Source of the DNA: Brachybacterium kimchii
GTDB lineage: Bacteria > Actinomycetota > Actinomycetes > Actinomycetales > Dermabacteraceae
Length of the DNA stretch: 64,000 nucleotides
Assembly: GCF_023373525.1 (NCBI RefSeq)
Contig: NZ_CP097218.1
Location: forward strand, 3,286,001 to 3,350,000
Direction: 5' to 3'
Below, piece after piece: positions 51,023 to 58,928 of this stretch; position 1 is the first letter of the stretch; the number at the start of each line of letters is the position of its first letter. Both the position numbers and the translations under genes were made by a program. The notes under the pieces were generated by a model. The model was not told the DNA's origin. It made no database searches and saw nothing but the letters and a program-made list of their open reading frames with translations.

Positions 51023-52180
51023 TCAGGCGGTCTGCTCGCCGGACTGCTCCGACGGGGACGACGGGCCCGACCCGTCGCTCTCCGCCCCAGTGCCGTCCGC
51101 ACCGCTCGCAGCGGCCGGGACGTCGCCCGCGAGGATCCGGTAGATCGAGCGCTTGGCCTCGGTGAGGACCTCGGCGACCTGGCTCATGTTCTGGGCCTCG
51201 CCCGAACGGGTGGCCTCGCGGACGGCGCCCGTGAGGTCCCGCAGCGAGCTGCGAAGATCGAGCGCGCCCTGCGCGAAGGAGTCGTCCTCACCCGCGAAGG
51301 GGTCGGACCAGGAGGCCTGGTGCTCCTCGACATGGGCCTTGCCGGAGTCGGTGAGGGTGGCGAGCTTGCGGCCGCCCTCCTTCGACATCTCGACGAAGCC
51401 CTCGTCCTCGAGCTGGGAGAGCGTCGGGTAGATCGCCCCCGGGCTGACGGACCACGTCCCGCCCGTGCGCTCGTCGATGGTCTGCATGAGCTGGTAGCCG
51501 TGCATCGGCTCCTCGCTCAGCAGCAGCAGGACGGCGGTGCGCACGTCACCGCGGGGCCGACGTCCGCGTCCGCGGCCACGACCGCGGCCTCCGCGGGGGC
51601 CGAAGCCTCGGCCCTGGCCGTCGGCGTCCTCGAAGCCGGGGCCCCCGGGACCCCGTCCGCCGAACCCGGGGGCACCCGGGCCGCCGAAGCCGCGTCCGCC
51701 GGGACCGGCCGGACCGCCCGGTCCGCCGAAGCCGCGTCCGCCGCGTCCTCCGAAGCCGTGTCCGCCGAATCCGGGAACGCGGCCCTCGAACTCGGGGCCG
51801 TCGACGCCGTGTCCGTCGAAGCCGCGCCCGTCGAACTCGCGGCCGTCGAACTCGTGTCCGTCGGCGCCTGGATGGGCGTGACCTCGACCGTGCTGTTCGA
51901 AGCCGTGGTGCTCAGCGTGTCCGGGACGCTCCGGACGCTCCGGACGCTCGGGACGCTCGGGGTGCTCCGGGTGTCCGGGATGGCCCGGGTGATCGCCCGG
52001 ACCACGGCCCGCGCGGGGACCGCCGCGCTGCTCGCGAGGGCCGAAGCCCATGTCGTCGGGGTACATGGCCCCTCCTTCCTCGGCGCGCCGGCGCTGGCCG
52101 CCGCGTCGCATGAGTGCCCGGCGCAGAGCGCGCGGGTCGAGTTCCTGATGCTGGTCGTGATGATCGTGATGGCGTCGCAT
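51023..52180 (-). CDS. PadR family regulator with a very long low-complexity N-terminus
   Basis: 385 aa. Residues about 210-300 are a PadR winged helix (RTAVLLLLSEEPMHGYQLMQ, PGAIYPTLSQLEDEGFV), followed by a short helical tail and a Ser/Gly-rich end. The first 205 residues are low complexity: His-rich start (HHDHHDQHQ), then HPGHPEHPERPERPERP, FDG(R/H)-type repeats, GFGG/GRGG repeats and RGRGRGRRPRG. Two starts have good sites: ATG 52180 (AAGGAG, 8 bases) and in-frame ATG 52066 (AAGGAGG, 5 bases). I take the first because the predicted promoter fits it. Convergent with mgtE. Confidence 0.88.
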   Translation of the reverse strand: MRRHHDHHDQHQELDPRALRRALMRRGGQRRRAEEGGAMYPDDMGFGPREQRGGPRAGRGPGDHPGHPGHPEHPERPERPERPERPGHAEHHGFEQHGRGHAHPGADGHEFDGREFDGRGFDGHGVDGPEFEGRVPGFGGHGFGGRGGRGFGGPGGPAGPGGRGFGGPGAPGFGGRGPGGPGFEDADGQGRGFGPRGGRGRGRGRGRRPRGDVRTAVLLLLSEEPMHGYQLMQTIDERTGGTWSVSPGAIYPTLSQLEDEGFVEMSKEGGRKLATLTDSGKAHVEEHQASWSDPFAGEDDSFAQGALDLRSSLRDLTGAVREATRSGEAQNMSQVAEVLTEAKRSIYRILAGDVPAAASGADGTGAESDGSGPSSPSEQSGEQTA

Positions 52181-52220
52181 GAGTGATCTCCTTACGGTCG
52201 TTCATGTCGTGACAGCATCA

Positions 52221-52249
52221 CGATATATCGCTAACGCGAACGAGCGCAA
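52221..52249 (-). promoter_or_regulatory. PadR promoter with palindrome CGATATATCG
   Basis: On the minus strand TTGCGC (plus 52244-52249), a 16-bp spacer and TATATC (plus 52222-52227) form a promoter. The 10-bp perfect palindrome CGATATATCG (52221-52230) covers the -10, a position suited to PadR autorepression. Confidence 0.5.
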
Positions 52250-52324
52250 GAGTGAGCTGCGCGACGCCGGGAACCGGCCCGCATCGCGCGAGCGCGTGGT
52301 GCGCCCGGCTGCCTGCTCGGGTCA

Positions 52325-52390
52325 TCCCGTGAGAAGTACGAAACCGTTGCCATCAGCGCTGATGGCAACGGTTTCGTACTTCTCACGGGA
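52325..52390. repeat. Perfect 66-bp palindrome, left of the DUF559 gene
   Basis: Every base from 52325 to 52357 pairs with 52390 to 52358, centred on AGCGCT. The arm contains GTGAGAAGTACGAAAC then CGTTGCCA. A closely related palindrome lies at 53535-53594. It is far longer than a transcription terminator and has no loop. Confidence 0.95.
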
Positions 52391-52457
52391 CTTTGCCCGC
52401 TGCTCGGTGCTGGGAACCCGCCGGCTCCCTGGTCCCAGCAGTGTGGAGGACCGGTGC

Positions 52458-52466
52458 TGTGGATAA
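52458..52466. promoter_or_regulatory. DnaA-box-like TGTGGATAA
   Basis: Reverse complement of the perfect 9-mer TTATCCACA, 40 bp before the DUF559 gene start and in the part of its leader without any ribosome-binding site. The same word precedes the DUF6318 gene at 21261-21269. Confidence 0.4.
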
Positions 52467-52505
52467 CTCCCGGTGCGCGGCGCGCCCGCGGGCATCCTGA
52501 TCGCC

Positions 52506-53438
52506 ATGCCCCCGCGCCGGTCGCCCCTGCCACAGTGCCTCGCCACCGTGTTCACGGTGGCCGAGGCCCGCGCTGTCGGCGTCAGCGCGCAGCGACTCAG
52601 GGCCCCGGACGTGCGTCGGCTATCCCGCGGCGTCTACGCGCGAACGGGCATGGATGCCACGATCCTCGATCTCGCCCGTGCGTTCTGCAGCGACGCGTCC
52701 GATGTGGTCGTCTGCGGTCCGACCGCGGCAGAGCTGCTCGAGATGCCCCTCCCGTTCCACCACCTGGCTCGCGAGACGGGGCTGCTCGACCTCGCTGCGA
52801 GGACGCGGCGCCGGGACGCACCGTACGTGCGATGGCATCAGCTCGGCGCGCTCGATGCGCATGACGTGCTGGAGACGGGAGGCGTCCGACTGACGCCGCG
52901 AGTCCGCACGTGGGGAGATCTCTCGACGCTCCTCGATCGCGACGAGCTGACCTCCGTGGCCGACCACCTCGTCCGCCATCCCAGGTTCCGTTTCGAAGGG
53001 CGCAACCGCCCCTACGCGACCCTCGACGAGCTTCGGGGATCCGTTGCGAGCCGTCCGGGGCGACGCGGCAACGAGGCGCTGCGGGCGGCGCTGGACCAGG
53101 CGCGCGTGGGGAGCGACTCGCCTGCCGAGACCCTGCTGCGTCTGCACCTGGTGCGCGCAGGTCTTCCTGAGCCGCAGCTCAACATCGCGATCGTCCAGGG
53201 CGGGGTGGGCCTGGGGGAGCCCGACCTCTCCTGGCCCGAGTTCCGTGTGTGTGCCGAGCACGAGGGGCCAACACATCTGACCCGTGAACAGCAGGAGCGC
53301 GACATCGCCCGGACCGAGGCGCGTCTCCGTCATGGATGGATCGAAGTGCGCACTGTCGCCGCGGACCTCCGCCGTGCTGGCAACCGGGCGGTCAGCAGAG
53401 TGTCCGATGCCCTGCTCCGACACGGCTGGAGAGGCTGA
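52506..53438 (+). CDS. DUF559/AbiEi-type protein with Vsr-like nuclease fold
   Basis: 310 aa. The N-terminal ~60 residues (FTVAEARAVGVSAQRL, RRLSRGVYAR) look like the AbiEi antitoxin HTH. The C-terminal third has the DUF559 PD-(D/E)XK-like motifs: SPAETLLRLHLVRAGLPEPQ, LGEPDLSWPEFRVCAEHEGP and GWIEVRT, with candidate acidic residues Glu, Asp and Glu in the usual order. Members are multicopy in Micrococcales and their job is not established. ATG 52506 has no ribosome-binding site. The gene is framed by two related palindromes (52325-52390 and 53535-53594), so it looks like a discrete cassette. Confidence 0.85.
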   Translation: MPPRRSPLPQCLATVFTVAEARAVGVSAQRLRAPDVRRLSRGVYARTGMDATILDLARAFCSDASDVVVCGPTAAELLEMPLPFHHLARETGLLDLAARTRRRDAPYVRWHQLGALDAHDVLETGGVRLTPRVRTWGDLSTLLDRDELTSVADHLVRHPRFRFEGRNRPYATLDELRGSVASRPGRRGNEALRAALDQARVGSDSPAETLLRLHLVRAGLPEPQLNIAIVQGGVGLGEPDLSWPEFRVCAEHEGPTHLTREQQERDIARTEARLRHGWIEVRTVAADLRRAGNRAVSRVSDALLRHGWRG

Positions 53439-53534
53439 CGCCACCCGGCGGCTCGCTGCTGCGCACCTTCGATTCCATCCGCGCTGCATGCAGGTAGCGG
53501 GGCCTCCTGAGTGTCCCGGCGTACCGAGAAGACT

Positions 53535-53594
53535 CGTGAGAAGTGCGAAACGGTTGCCAAGATCGATCTTGGCAACCGTTTCGCACTTCTCACG
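53535..53594. repeat. Perfect 60-bp palindrome, right of the DUF559 gene
   Basis: All 30 base pairs match about a centre at GATCGATC (53564/53565). The arm GTGAGAAGTGCGAAAC then GGTTGCCA differs from the left palindrome only at a few positions that change symmetrically on both sides, so each palindrome is conserved as a palindrome. It starts 97 bp after the DUF559 stop and 31 bp before the convergent MFS stop. Confidence 0.95.
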
Positions 53595-53624
53595 GCCGAT
53601 GGGGCCGATGGAGCGGGCGGAGGC

Positions 53625-54938
53625 TCACACCTCGTCGCCGGCGGTGATGGCCTCGGCCTCCTGCTCGCTGGTCAGGTGGTGCTGCTGGCCGACCTGGGAG
53701 AGGTGGCGTCGGCCGATGACGAGCATCAGCATGCTCAGCGCCACGGTGATCGCGCCCAGCACGTACGGGGCGGCGGCGCCGACGGCCTCGGAGAGCGGGC
53801 CGGCGACGGCCGGGGCGATCGCGCCGCCCAGGAAGCGCACGCCCGAGTAGGCGGAGCTGGCCACGCCGCGCGGCAGATCGGTGGCCTCCATGACGGTCTC
53901 GGTGAGTGCCGTGTTCATGACGCCCAGCAGCAGGCCGCCCACGATGATCAGCACGATGATGCCGATCATGGAGCCGTGCGCGAGGGCGAGGCCCAGCATC
54001 AGCACGGCCAGCAGACCCTCGATCGTCAGCAGCGTGGGGATCAGGCCCAGCTTGCGGGTGAGGATCGGGGCGACGAACACCGAGGTGATCGCGAGGCACA
54101 CGCCCCAGCCGAAGAAGACGCCGCCGATCTGCATGGCGCCGAACTCCTTGCCCTGGGCCGCGGCGGCGGCCTCGAGCGGGAACGGGGAGTAGGCGAGCAT
54201 CACGAAGAACGTGAAGTTGTAGAAGATCGCGACGAGCGCGAGGGTGCGCAGGGCCGGGTTGCCCAGCGCCCGCAGGGAGGCGAGCGGGGAGACGTGGACC
54301 GGCTTGGCCTCCTTCTTCAGCAGGGCGGTGATGGCGATGAAGCCGATGGCCATGAGCACCGCGGTGCCGAAGAACGGGGCGCGCCAGGAGACGCTGCCCA
54401 GCAGGCCGCCCAGCAGCGGGCCGAGCGCCATGCCGATGCCCAGCGCGGTCTCGTAGAGGATGATCGCGCCGCCGGACGGGCCCGCGGTGGCGCCCACGAT
54501 CGCCGCGAGCGCGGTGGAGATGAACAGGGCGTTGCCCAGTCCCCAGCCGGCGCGCAGGCCGATGATCTCGCTGACCGAGCCGGACGCGCCGGCGAGCGCC
54601 GCGAAGACGACCACGAGCGCGAGGCCGATCAGCAGGGTGGTGCGCACGCCCACCTTCGAGCTGAACCAGCTCGTGAAGAACATGGCGATCGCGGTGATGA
54701 ACAGGTAGCTGGTGAACAGCAGCATCGCCTGCGTGGGGGAGGCGTCCAGCTGGGAGCTGATCGCCGGGAGGATCGGGTCCACCAGGCCGATGCCCATGAA
54801 GGACACGGTCGCGGCGAAGGCGATCGCCCACACGGCCTTGGGCTGGTGGAAGGCGTCGCGCAGGGTCGGCGCGGCGTTCGACGCAGGGGCGGGCGCTGAG
54901 CCCGCGGTGTGCGGATTCGTGGCGGAAGGGGCTGTCAT
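53625..54938 (-). CDS. MFS transporter, DHA1-type drug exporter
   Basis: 437 aa with 12 helices. VSFMGIGLVDPILPAIS is the usual helix-1 opening, and GLRAGWGLGNALFISTALAA and the helix-5 antiporter motif ALGIGMALGPLLGGLLG mark a drug:H+ antiporter. GAAGG stands 11 bases before ATG 54938. It lies 118 bp downstream of a marR gene on the same strand and is its likely target. The natural substrate is unknown. Confidence 0.92.
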   Translation of the reverse strand: MTAPSATNPHTAGSAPAPASNAAPTLRDAFHQPKAVWAIAFAATVSFMGIGLVDPILPAISSQLDASPTQAMLLFTSYLFITAIAMFFTSWFSSKVGVRTTLLIGLALVVVFAALAGASGSVSEIIGLRAGWGLGNALFISTALAAIVGATAGPSGGAIILYETALGIGMALGPLLGGLLGSVSWRAPFFGTAVLMAIGFIAITALLKKEAKPVHVSPLASLRALGNPALRTLALVAIFYNFTFFVMLAYSPFPLEAAAAAQGKEFGAMQIGGVFFGWGVCLAITSVFVAPILTRKLGLIPTLLTIEGLLAVLMLGLALAHGSMIGIIVLIIVGGLLLGVMNTALTETVMEATDLPRGVASSAYSGVRFLGGAIAPAVAGPLSEAVGAAAPYVLGAITVALSMLMLVIGRRHLSQVGQQHHLTSEQEAEAITAGDEV

Positions 54939-55056
54939 GCGATCGGTGACCTTCTCATGATCGGTGGGGCGGGTTCGGGGGAGCGGGGCGCGGGCGGCTC
55001 CGCCGGGTCGGGGTGCGGGCGGCGCCACCGGGTGAGGGTACGGCGACGCCGACGAG

Positions 55057-55518
55057 TCAGGTCGCGGGAGGTGCGGGGTCGGGCGCGGGAGGCGCGGAGT
55101 CGTGGGTCTCCACGATCCGCGCCAGGATCTCGGCGGCCTGTGCGAGGGTGCGGCGGTCGTCGTCCCCGAGCTCGTCGAGGATGGGGCCGACGCCGTGATT
55201 CATGCGGCTGCGCCAGTCGGCGAGCTTCTCGCGGCCGGCAGGGGTGATGTCGACGAGGACGGAGCGCGAATCGGCGGGATCGGGGGTCCGGAAGACCAGG
55301 CCCTCCTCCTCGAGCCGCTTGGCCACGGTCGTCGCCGTGGGGCGGGTGACCCTCTCGCGCTCGGCGATCTCGCTGAGCCGCAGCGGCCCCCGCTGCTCGA
55401 TCGTGCTCACGACCCGCCAGGAGACGGAGGAGACGCCGACGTCCGCGCGGCGGGCTGCGAGCCGCACGAAGCGGCTGCAGGCGAGCGTCAGGTCCTGGGG
55501 GAAGTCATCGGTGGGCAC
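55057..55518 (-). CDS. MarR family transcriptional regulator
   Basis: 153 aa. The winged helix is about 40-105 (LRLSEIAERERVTRPTATTV, wing PADSRSVLVDITPAGREKL), framed by dimerisation helices. The GTG start at 55518 is only about 3 bases from the predicted transcription start, so the message is probably leaderless. Its promoter holds an inverted repeat for autorepression, and it likely also controls the MFS exporter that follows. Confidence 0.92.
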   Translation of the reverse strand: MPTDDFPQDLTLACSRFVRLAARRADVGVSSVSWRVVSTIEQRGPLRLSEIAERERVTRPTATTVAKRLEEEGLVFRTPDPADSRSVLVDITPAGREKLADWRSRMNHGVGPILDELGDDDRRTLAQAAEILARIVETHDSAPPAPDPAPPAT

Positions 55519-55526
55519 GTCGCCCC

Positions 55527-55555
55527 AATGTAGTTAGGAATGCGAACTACTGCAA
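55527..55555 (-). promoter_or_regulatory. marR promoter with operator GTAGTT-N9-AACTAC
   Basis: On the minus strand TTGCAG (plus 55550-55555) and TACATT (plus 55527-55532) are 17 bp apart. The inverted repeat GTAGTT (55530-55535)/AACTAC (55545-55550) fills the space between them, as in MarR autoregulated promoters. Confidence 0.6.
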
Positions 55556-55614
55556 CATGCTGTGGCGCACGGGACGGTCGGCGGTGGTCCGGGGCGGCTG
55601 GGCGGATGCCCCGC

Positions 55615-57147
55615 TCAGTCGCCCGTCGGCCGGGTCTCCGCGTCCGCGTCGCGAGCCGAGGCGGCATCGTGGTTCCAGTCCGGATGCCAGCTGCCGGGCC
55701 CCGTGTACGGGTGGTCGCCGACCTCGGCCTGCATCTGCGCGAGCTGCGCGGCGAGATCCTCCCGGATCGCGGCGTAGGCGGGATCGCCGGCCACGTTGTG
55801 GAGCTCGCCGGGGTCGGTGCGCAGGTCGTAGAGCTCGTGCTCGCGCTCGAAGATGCGGTCCGAGGCGCCGGGCGCACCGAGGCCCGCTCCGTAGTAGTCG
55901 ATGTAGGCGAACTCCTCGGTGCGGATCCCGTAATGCGCCGGGGCGTGGTGCTCGGGGTCGTCGTGCTCCCAGTAGCGGTAGTAGACGGCGCGCGGCCAGC
56001 CCTCGATCTCCTCGCCGCGCAGCAGCGGGCGGAAGCTGCGCCCCTGCTGGTCGGGCATCGCCTGCTCGGGATCGATCCCGGCGACGTCGAGCAGGGTGGC
56101 GGCCACGTCGACGTTGCGGAGCATCGAGGTCACGCGCGACCCTGCCGGGACCTCGGCGGGCCACCGCACGAGCATGGGCATCTGTAGCGACTCGTCGTAC
56201 ATCAGCCGCTTGTCGAACAGGCCGTGGTCGCCCAGGAAGAAGCCCTGGTCCGAGGTGTAGACGACCAGGGTGTCCTCGGCGATGCCGAGCTGTTCGAGGT
56301 GGTCGAGCACGCGGCCCACGCTGTCGTCGACCGCCTGGACGGTCTGCAGATAGTCGCGCAGGTAGCGCTGGTAGTTCCAGCGGGCGCGGTCCTCGCGTCG
56401 GTCCTCGGCGCGCAGCTCGGCGGGCATGTCCTCCTTGACGTCGGTGCGGGTGAGGTCGTCGGCGATCGACATGCGCGCGCCCTGCACCGCCTTCGAGCGG
56501 GTCGAGAGGTCCTCGAGGAGGGTCTCGGGCTCGGGGATGCTGCCCACGGGGTAGCGCTCGGCGTGCCGGGGGTGCGGGATCCACGGCCGGTGCGGCGCCT
56601 TGTGGTGGAGCATCAGGCAGAAGGGGGCCGACGGGCGCTGCGCCCGTTCCTCGTCGATCCACTCGAGGGCCATGTCCGTGAGCAGGTCGGTCACGTACCC
56701 CTCGTACTGCTCCTCGCCGTCCGGCGTGAGGAACCGCGGATCCCAGTACTCGCCCTGGCCGGGGAGGATCCGCCAGGAGTCGAATCCGCGCGGCAGGGCC
56801 GACGGCGAATGGCCCAGGTGCCACTTCCCGAACAGCGCTGTCGCGTAGCCGGCGCTCTGCAGCGCCTCCGAGACCGTGGGCACGCGATGGTCGAACTCGG
56901 TGTAGAGCGTCGCGGCGCCGTTGATGTGGCTGTAGGTACCGGTGAGGATCGAGGCGCGCGACGGCGTGCAGATCGAGTTCGTGCAGTACATGGCGTCGAG
57001 CCGAGCGCCCTCCTCCGCGAGACGGTCCATGTGCGGGGTGGAGTTCACGCGGCTGCCGTAGGCGGAGATCGCGTGCGCCGCGTGATCGTCGGACATGACG
57101 AAGACGATGTTCGGGCGGGTGGAGGAGGGGAGAGCGCTGGGCGACAT
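55615..57147 (-). CDS. Sulfatase (formylglycine-dependent)
   Basis: 510 aa, no signal peptide. Metal and active-site residues of type I sulfatases are visible: Asp20-Asp21 in VMSDDHAAH, the formylglycine precursor Cys60 in ICTPSRASILTGTY, Lys108 and His110 in LFGKWHLGH, and the SDQGFFLGDHG segment. Cys-type sites need a formylglycine-generating enzyme, not coded here. GAAGGAG precedes ATG 57147. It is divergent from the fucosidase gene across 346 bp, suggesting it removes sulfate from a fucosylated glycan; the position specificity is unknown. Confidence 0.92.
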   Translation of the reverse strand: MSPSALPSSTRPNIVFVMSDDHAAHAISAYGSRVNSTPHMDRLAEEGARLDAMYCTNSICTPSRASILTGTYSHINGAATLYTEFDHRVPTVSEALQSAGYATALFGKWHLGHSPSALPRGFDSWRILPGQGEYWDPRFLTPDGEEQYEGYVTDLLTDMALEWIDEERAQRPSAPFCLMLHHKAPHRPWIPHPRHAERYPVGSIPEPETLLEDLSTRSKAVQGARMSIADDLTRTDVKEDMPAELRAEDRREDRARWNYQRYLRDYLQTVQAVDDSVGRVLDHLEQLGIAEDTLVVYTSDQGFFLGDHGLFDKRLMYDESLQMPMLVRWPAEVPAGSRVTSMLRNVDVAATLLDVAGIDPEQAMPDQQGRSFRPLLRGEEIEGWPRAVYYRYWEHDDPEHHAPAHYGIRTEEFAYIDYYGAGLGAPGASDRIFEREHELYDLRTDPGELHNVAGDPAYAAIREDLAAQLAQMQAEVGDHPYTGPGSWHPDWNHDAASARDADAETRPTGD

Positions 57148-57361
57148 GGGGCTCCTTCGTCGTGACGACTGTGCGCGAGCGTATGGCTCCAGCATTGCAG
57201 GTCCGGCAGTCCGCCATCCTGCCGCTCCAGAATCTCGACACGAGGCAGTCGTCCGATCTCTCCGGCGGCTCCGCGCTGAATACCGTCCGGAGGACGTGCC
57301 CGATCATTGCTGCCCGGCTACCACTTCACGGTGGCGTCGCACCCGCCGTGCGCGTTCGGCA

Positions 57362-57399
57362 TTGACCGGTATCCCGCGGTCGGGCATGCTTGCATGACC
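57362..57399 (+). promoter_or_regulatory. Possible promoter and operator of the fucose operon
   Basis: TTGACC (57362-57367), 17 bp, CATGCT (57385-57390) could be -35 and -10. An imperfect inverted repeat GGGCATGC-TT-GCATGACC (57382-57399, 7 of 8 pairs) overlaps the -10 and could bind the GntR/FCD regulator. Nothing else was found in the 346-bp gap between sulfatase and fucosidase. Confidence 0.35.
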
Positions 57400-57493
57400 C
57401 GGAAAGATCCTATGAACTGTGCGGTCGAGGGGTCTACGAGACCGATGGATCAGGGGATCGAGCTCCCGCTCCCACCACAGGAAGAAGGTCGGC

Positions 57494-58789
57494 ATGCTCG
57501 CCGTCGTGCACGAGGATCCGCGCTGGGCAGCCCTGCCCACCCGCCACCCCGACTGGTTCCGCGACGCCCCGCTGGGCATCTTCATCCACTGGGGCGCCTA
57601 CGCCGTCCCGGCCTGGGCGGAGCCCATCGGGGAGCTCGGCACCTTCGACAACGACCACGAGTGGTTCTCCCACAACCCCTACGCCGAGTGGTACTTCAAC
57701 ACGATCCGGCTCGACGGCTCGCCCGCCCAGCGGCATCAGCAGGAGGTCTTCGGCGGCGCCCCCTACGACGACTTCCTCGACGCCTGGGACGCGAGCGACT
57801 TCGACGCGACCGCCTGGGTCGACCTGTTCCGCCGGGCGGGCGCCGACTACGTCGTGCCGACCACCAAGCACCACGACGGCATCACCCTCTGGGACGCTCC
57901 CGAGACGGGGGACCGCAACACGGTGGCCCGCGGACCGCACCGCGACATCGTCGGCGAGCTCGCCGCGGCGACGACGAGCGCCGGGCTGCGCTTCGGCGTC
58001 TACTACTCCGGGGGCCTCGACTGGCACGTGCGGCCGACGGACCCGATCGGCCTCGAGGGGGCGGCCGAGCGCATGCCCCGCCCGCTCGACGACGAGTACG
58101 GCCGGTACTGCTCCGCCCACGTGCGAGACCTCATCGACCGCTACGCGCCCGACGTCTTCTGGAACGACATCGGCTGGCCCGACGAGAACCACCACTTCGG
58201 GCCCGGCGGCCTCGGTGAGCTGCTCGAGCACTTCTACGCGCAGCGCCCGGAGGGCCTGATCAACGACCGCTTCTCCGATGCCCACCACGACTTCGTGACC
58301 ACCGAGTACCAGGCCGGGGAGATCCCCGAGGGCGAGGCGTGGGAGAACTGCCGCGGCATCGGCCTGTCCTTCGGGTACAACCAGGTCGAGGGCCCCGAGC
58401 AGTACCTCAGCGTCGCGCAGGCGATCCGACACGTCGTCGACGCCGTCTCCCAGGGCGGGCGCGTGCTGCTGAACGTCGGCCCGAAGGCCGACGGCACCCT
58501 GCCCGCACCCCAGGTCGCCGTCCTCGAGGGCCTCGGGGAGTTCATGGCCGAGCACAAGGCGCACCTCGCGGGCTCCACCGGCCTCGGCGCGCTCGAGATC
58601 CCCGGCGTGACCTGGGCGCGCGCCGTGGAGAAGGACGGCACCGTGCACGTCTTCCTCAGCGGGCCGGCGGGAGAGGTCGACGTCCCCATCGGCGCGCTGC
58701 CCGACGCGGCCTGGCCCGAGGGCGGCGTGCGCGTGCGCCTCGAGGGCGAGGACGCGCCGCCCGTCTCGATCAGCGCACCCGCCGCCTGA
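57494..58789 (+). CDS. GH29 alpha-L-fucosidase
   Basis: 431 aa, cytoplasmic. [24 protein letters not shown], the substrate-binding [10 protein letters not shown] (Lys125-His126-His127) and the nucleophile Asp225 in [11 protein letters not shown] are characteristic. A short C-terminal beta domain follows. The ORF continues upstream but AAGAAGG stands before ATG 57494. It begins the rightward fucose operon, so it feeds L-fucose to the dehydrogenase coded at 60236. Confidence 0.94.
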   Translation: MLAVVHEDPRWAALPTRHPDWFRDAPLGIFIHWGAYAVPAWAEPIGELGTFDNDHEWFSHNPYAEWYFNTIRLDGSPAQRHQQEVFGGAPYDDFLDAWDASDFDATAWVDLFRRAGADYVVPTTKHHDGITLWDAPETGDRNTVARGPHRDIVGELAAATTSAGLRFGVYYSGGLDWHVRPTDPIGLEGAAERMPRPLDDEYGRYCSAHVRDLIDRYAPDVFWNDIGWPDENHHFGPGGLGELLEHFYAQRPEGLINDRFSDAHHDFVTTEYQAGEIPEGEAWENCRGIGLSFGYNQVEGPEQYLSVAQAIRHVVDAVSQGGRVLLNVGPKADGTLPAPQVAVLEGLGEFMAEHKAHLAGSTGLGALEIPGVTWARAVEKDGTVHVFLSGPAGEVDVPIGALPDAAWPEGGVRVRLEGEDAPPVSISAPAA

Positions 58790-58820
58790 CACGGGCCGGG
58801 CGGCCGTCGACCCCGGGACT

Positions 58821-58884
58821 CGTCGGCCGCCCGGCCCGTCGGCCGCCCGGCCCATCGGCCGCTCGGCCCCGCGGCCGCCCGCCC
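58821..58884. repeat. 16-bp (octamer-based) tandem repeat, 4 units
   Basis: Two exact CGTCGGCCGCCCGGCC units (58821-58836, 58837-58852) are followed by two decayed copies (to 58884), in the 139-bp gap between fucosidase and fuconate dehydratase genes. It sits within an apparent operon. Confidence 0.75.
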
Positions 58885-58928
58885 CACGCATCCACCCCAC
58901 GAATCGACCGAACCGAGGACAACCACCG

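Noticed and set aside
52325-52390. Palindrome read as a transcription terminator
   Set aside because: No loop, 33-bp arms, located upstream of a gene, and a second related copy exists downstream of the gene.
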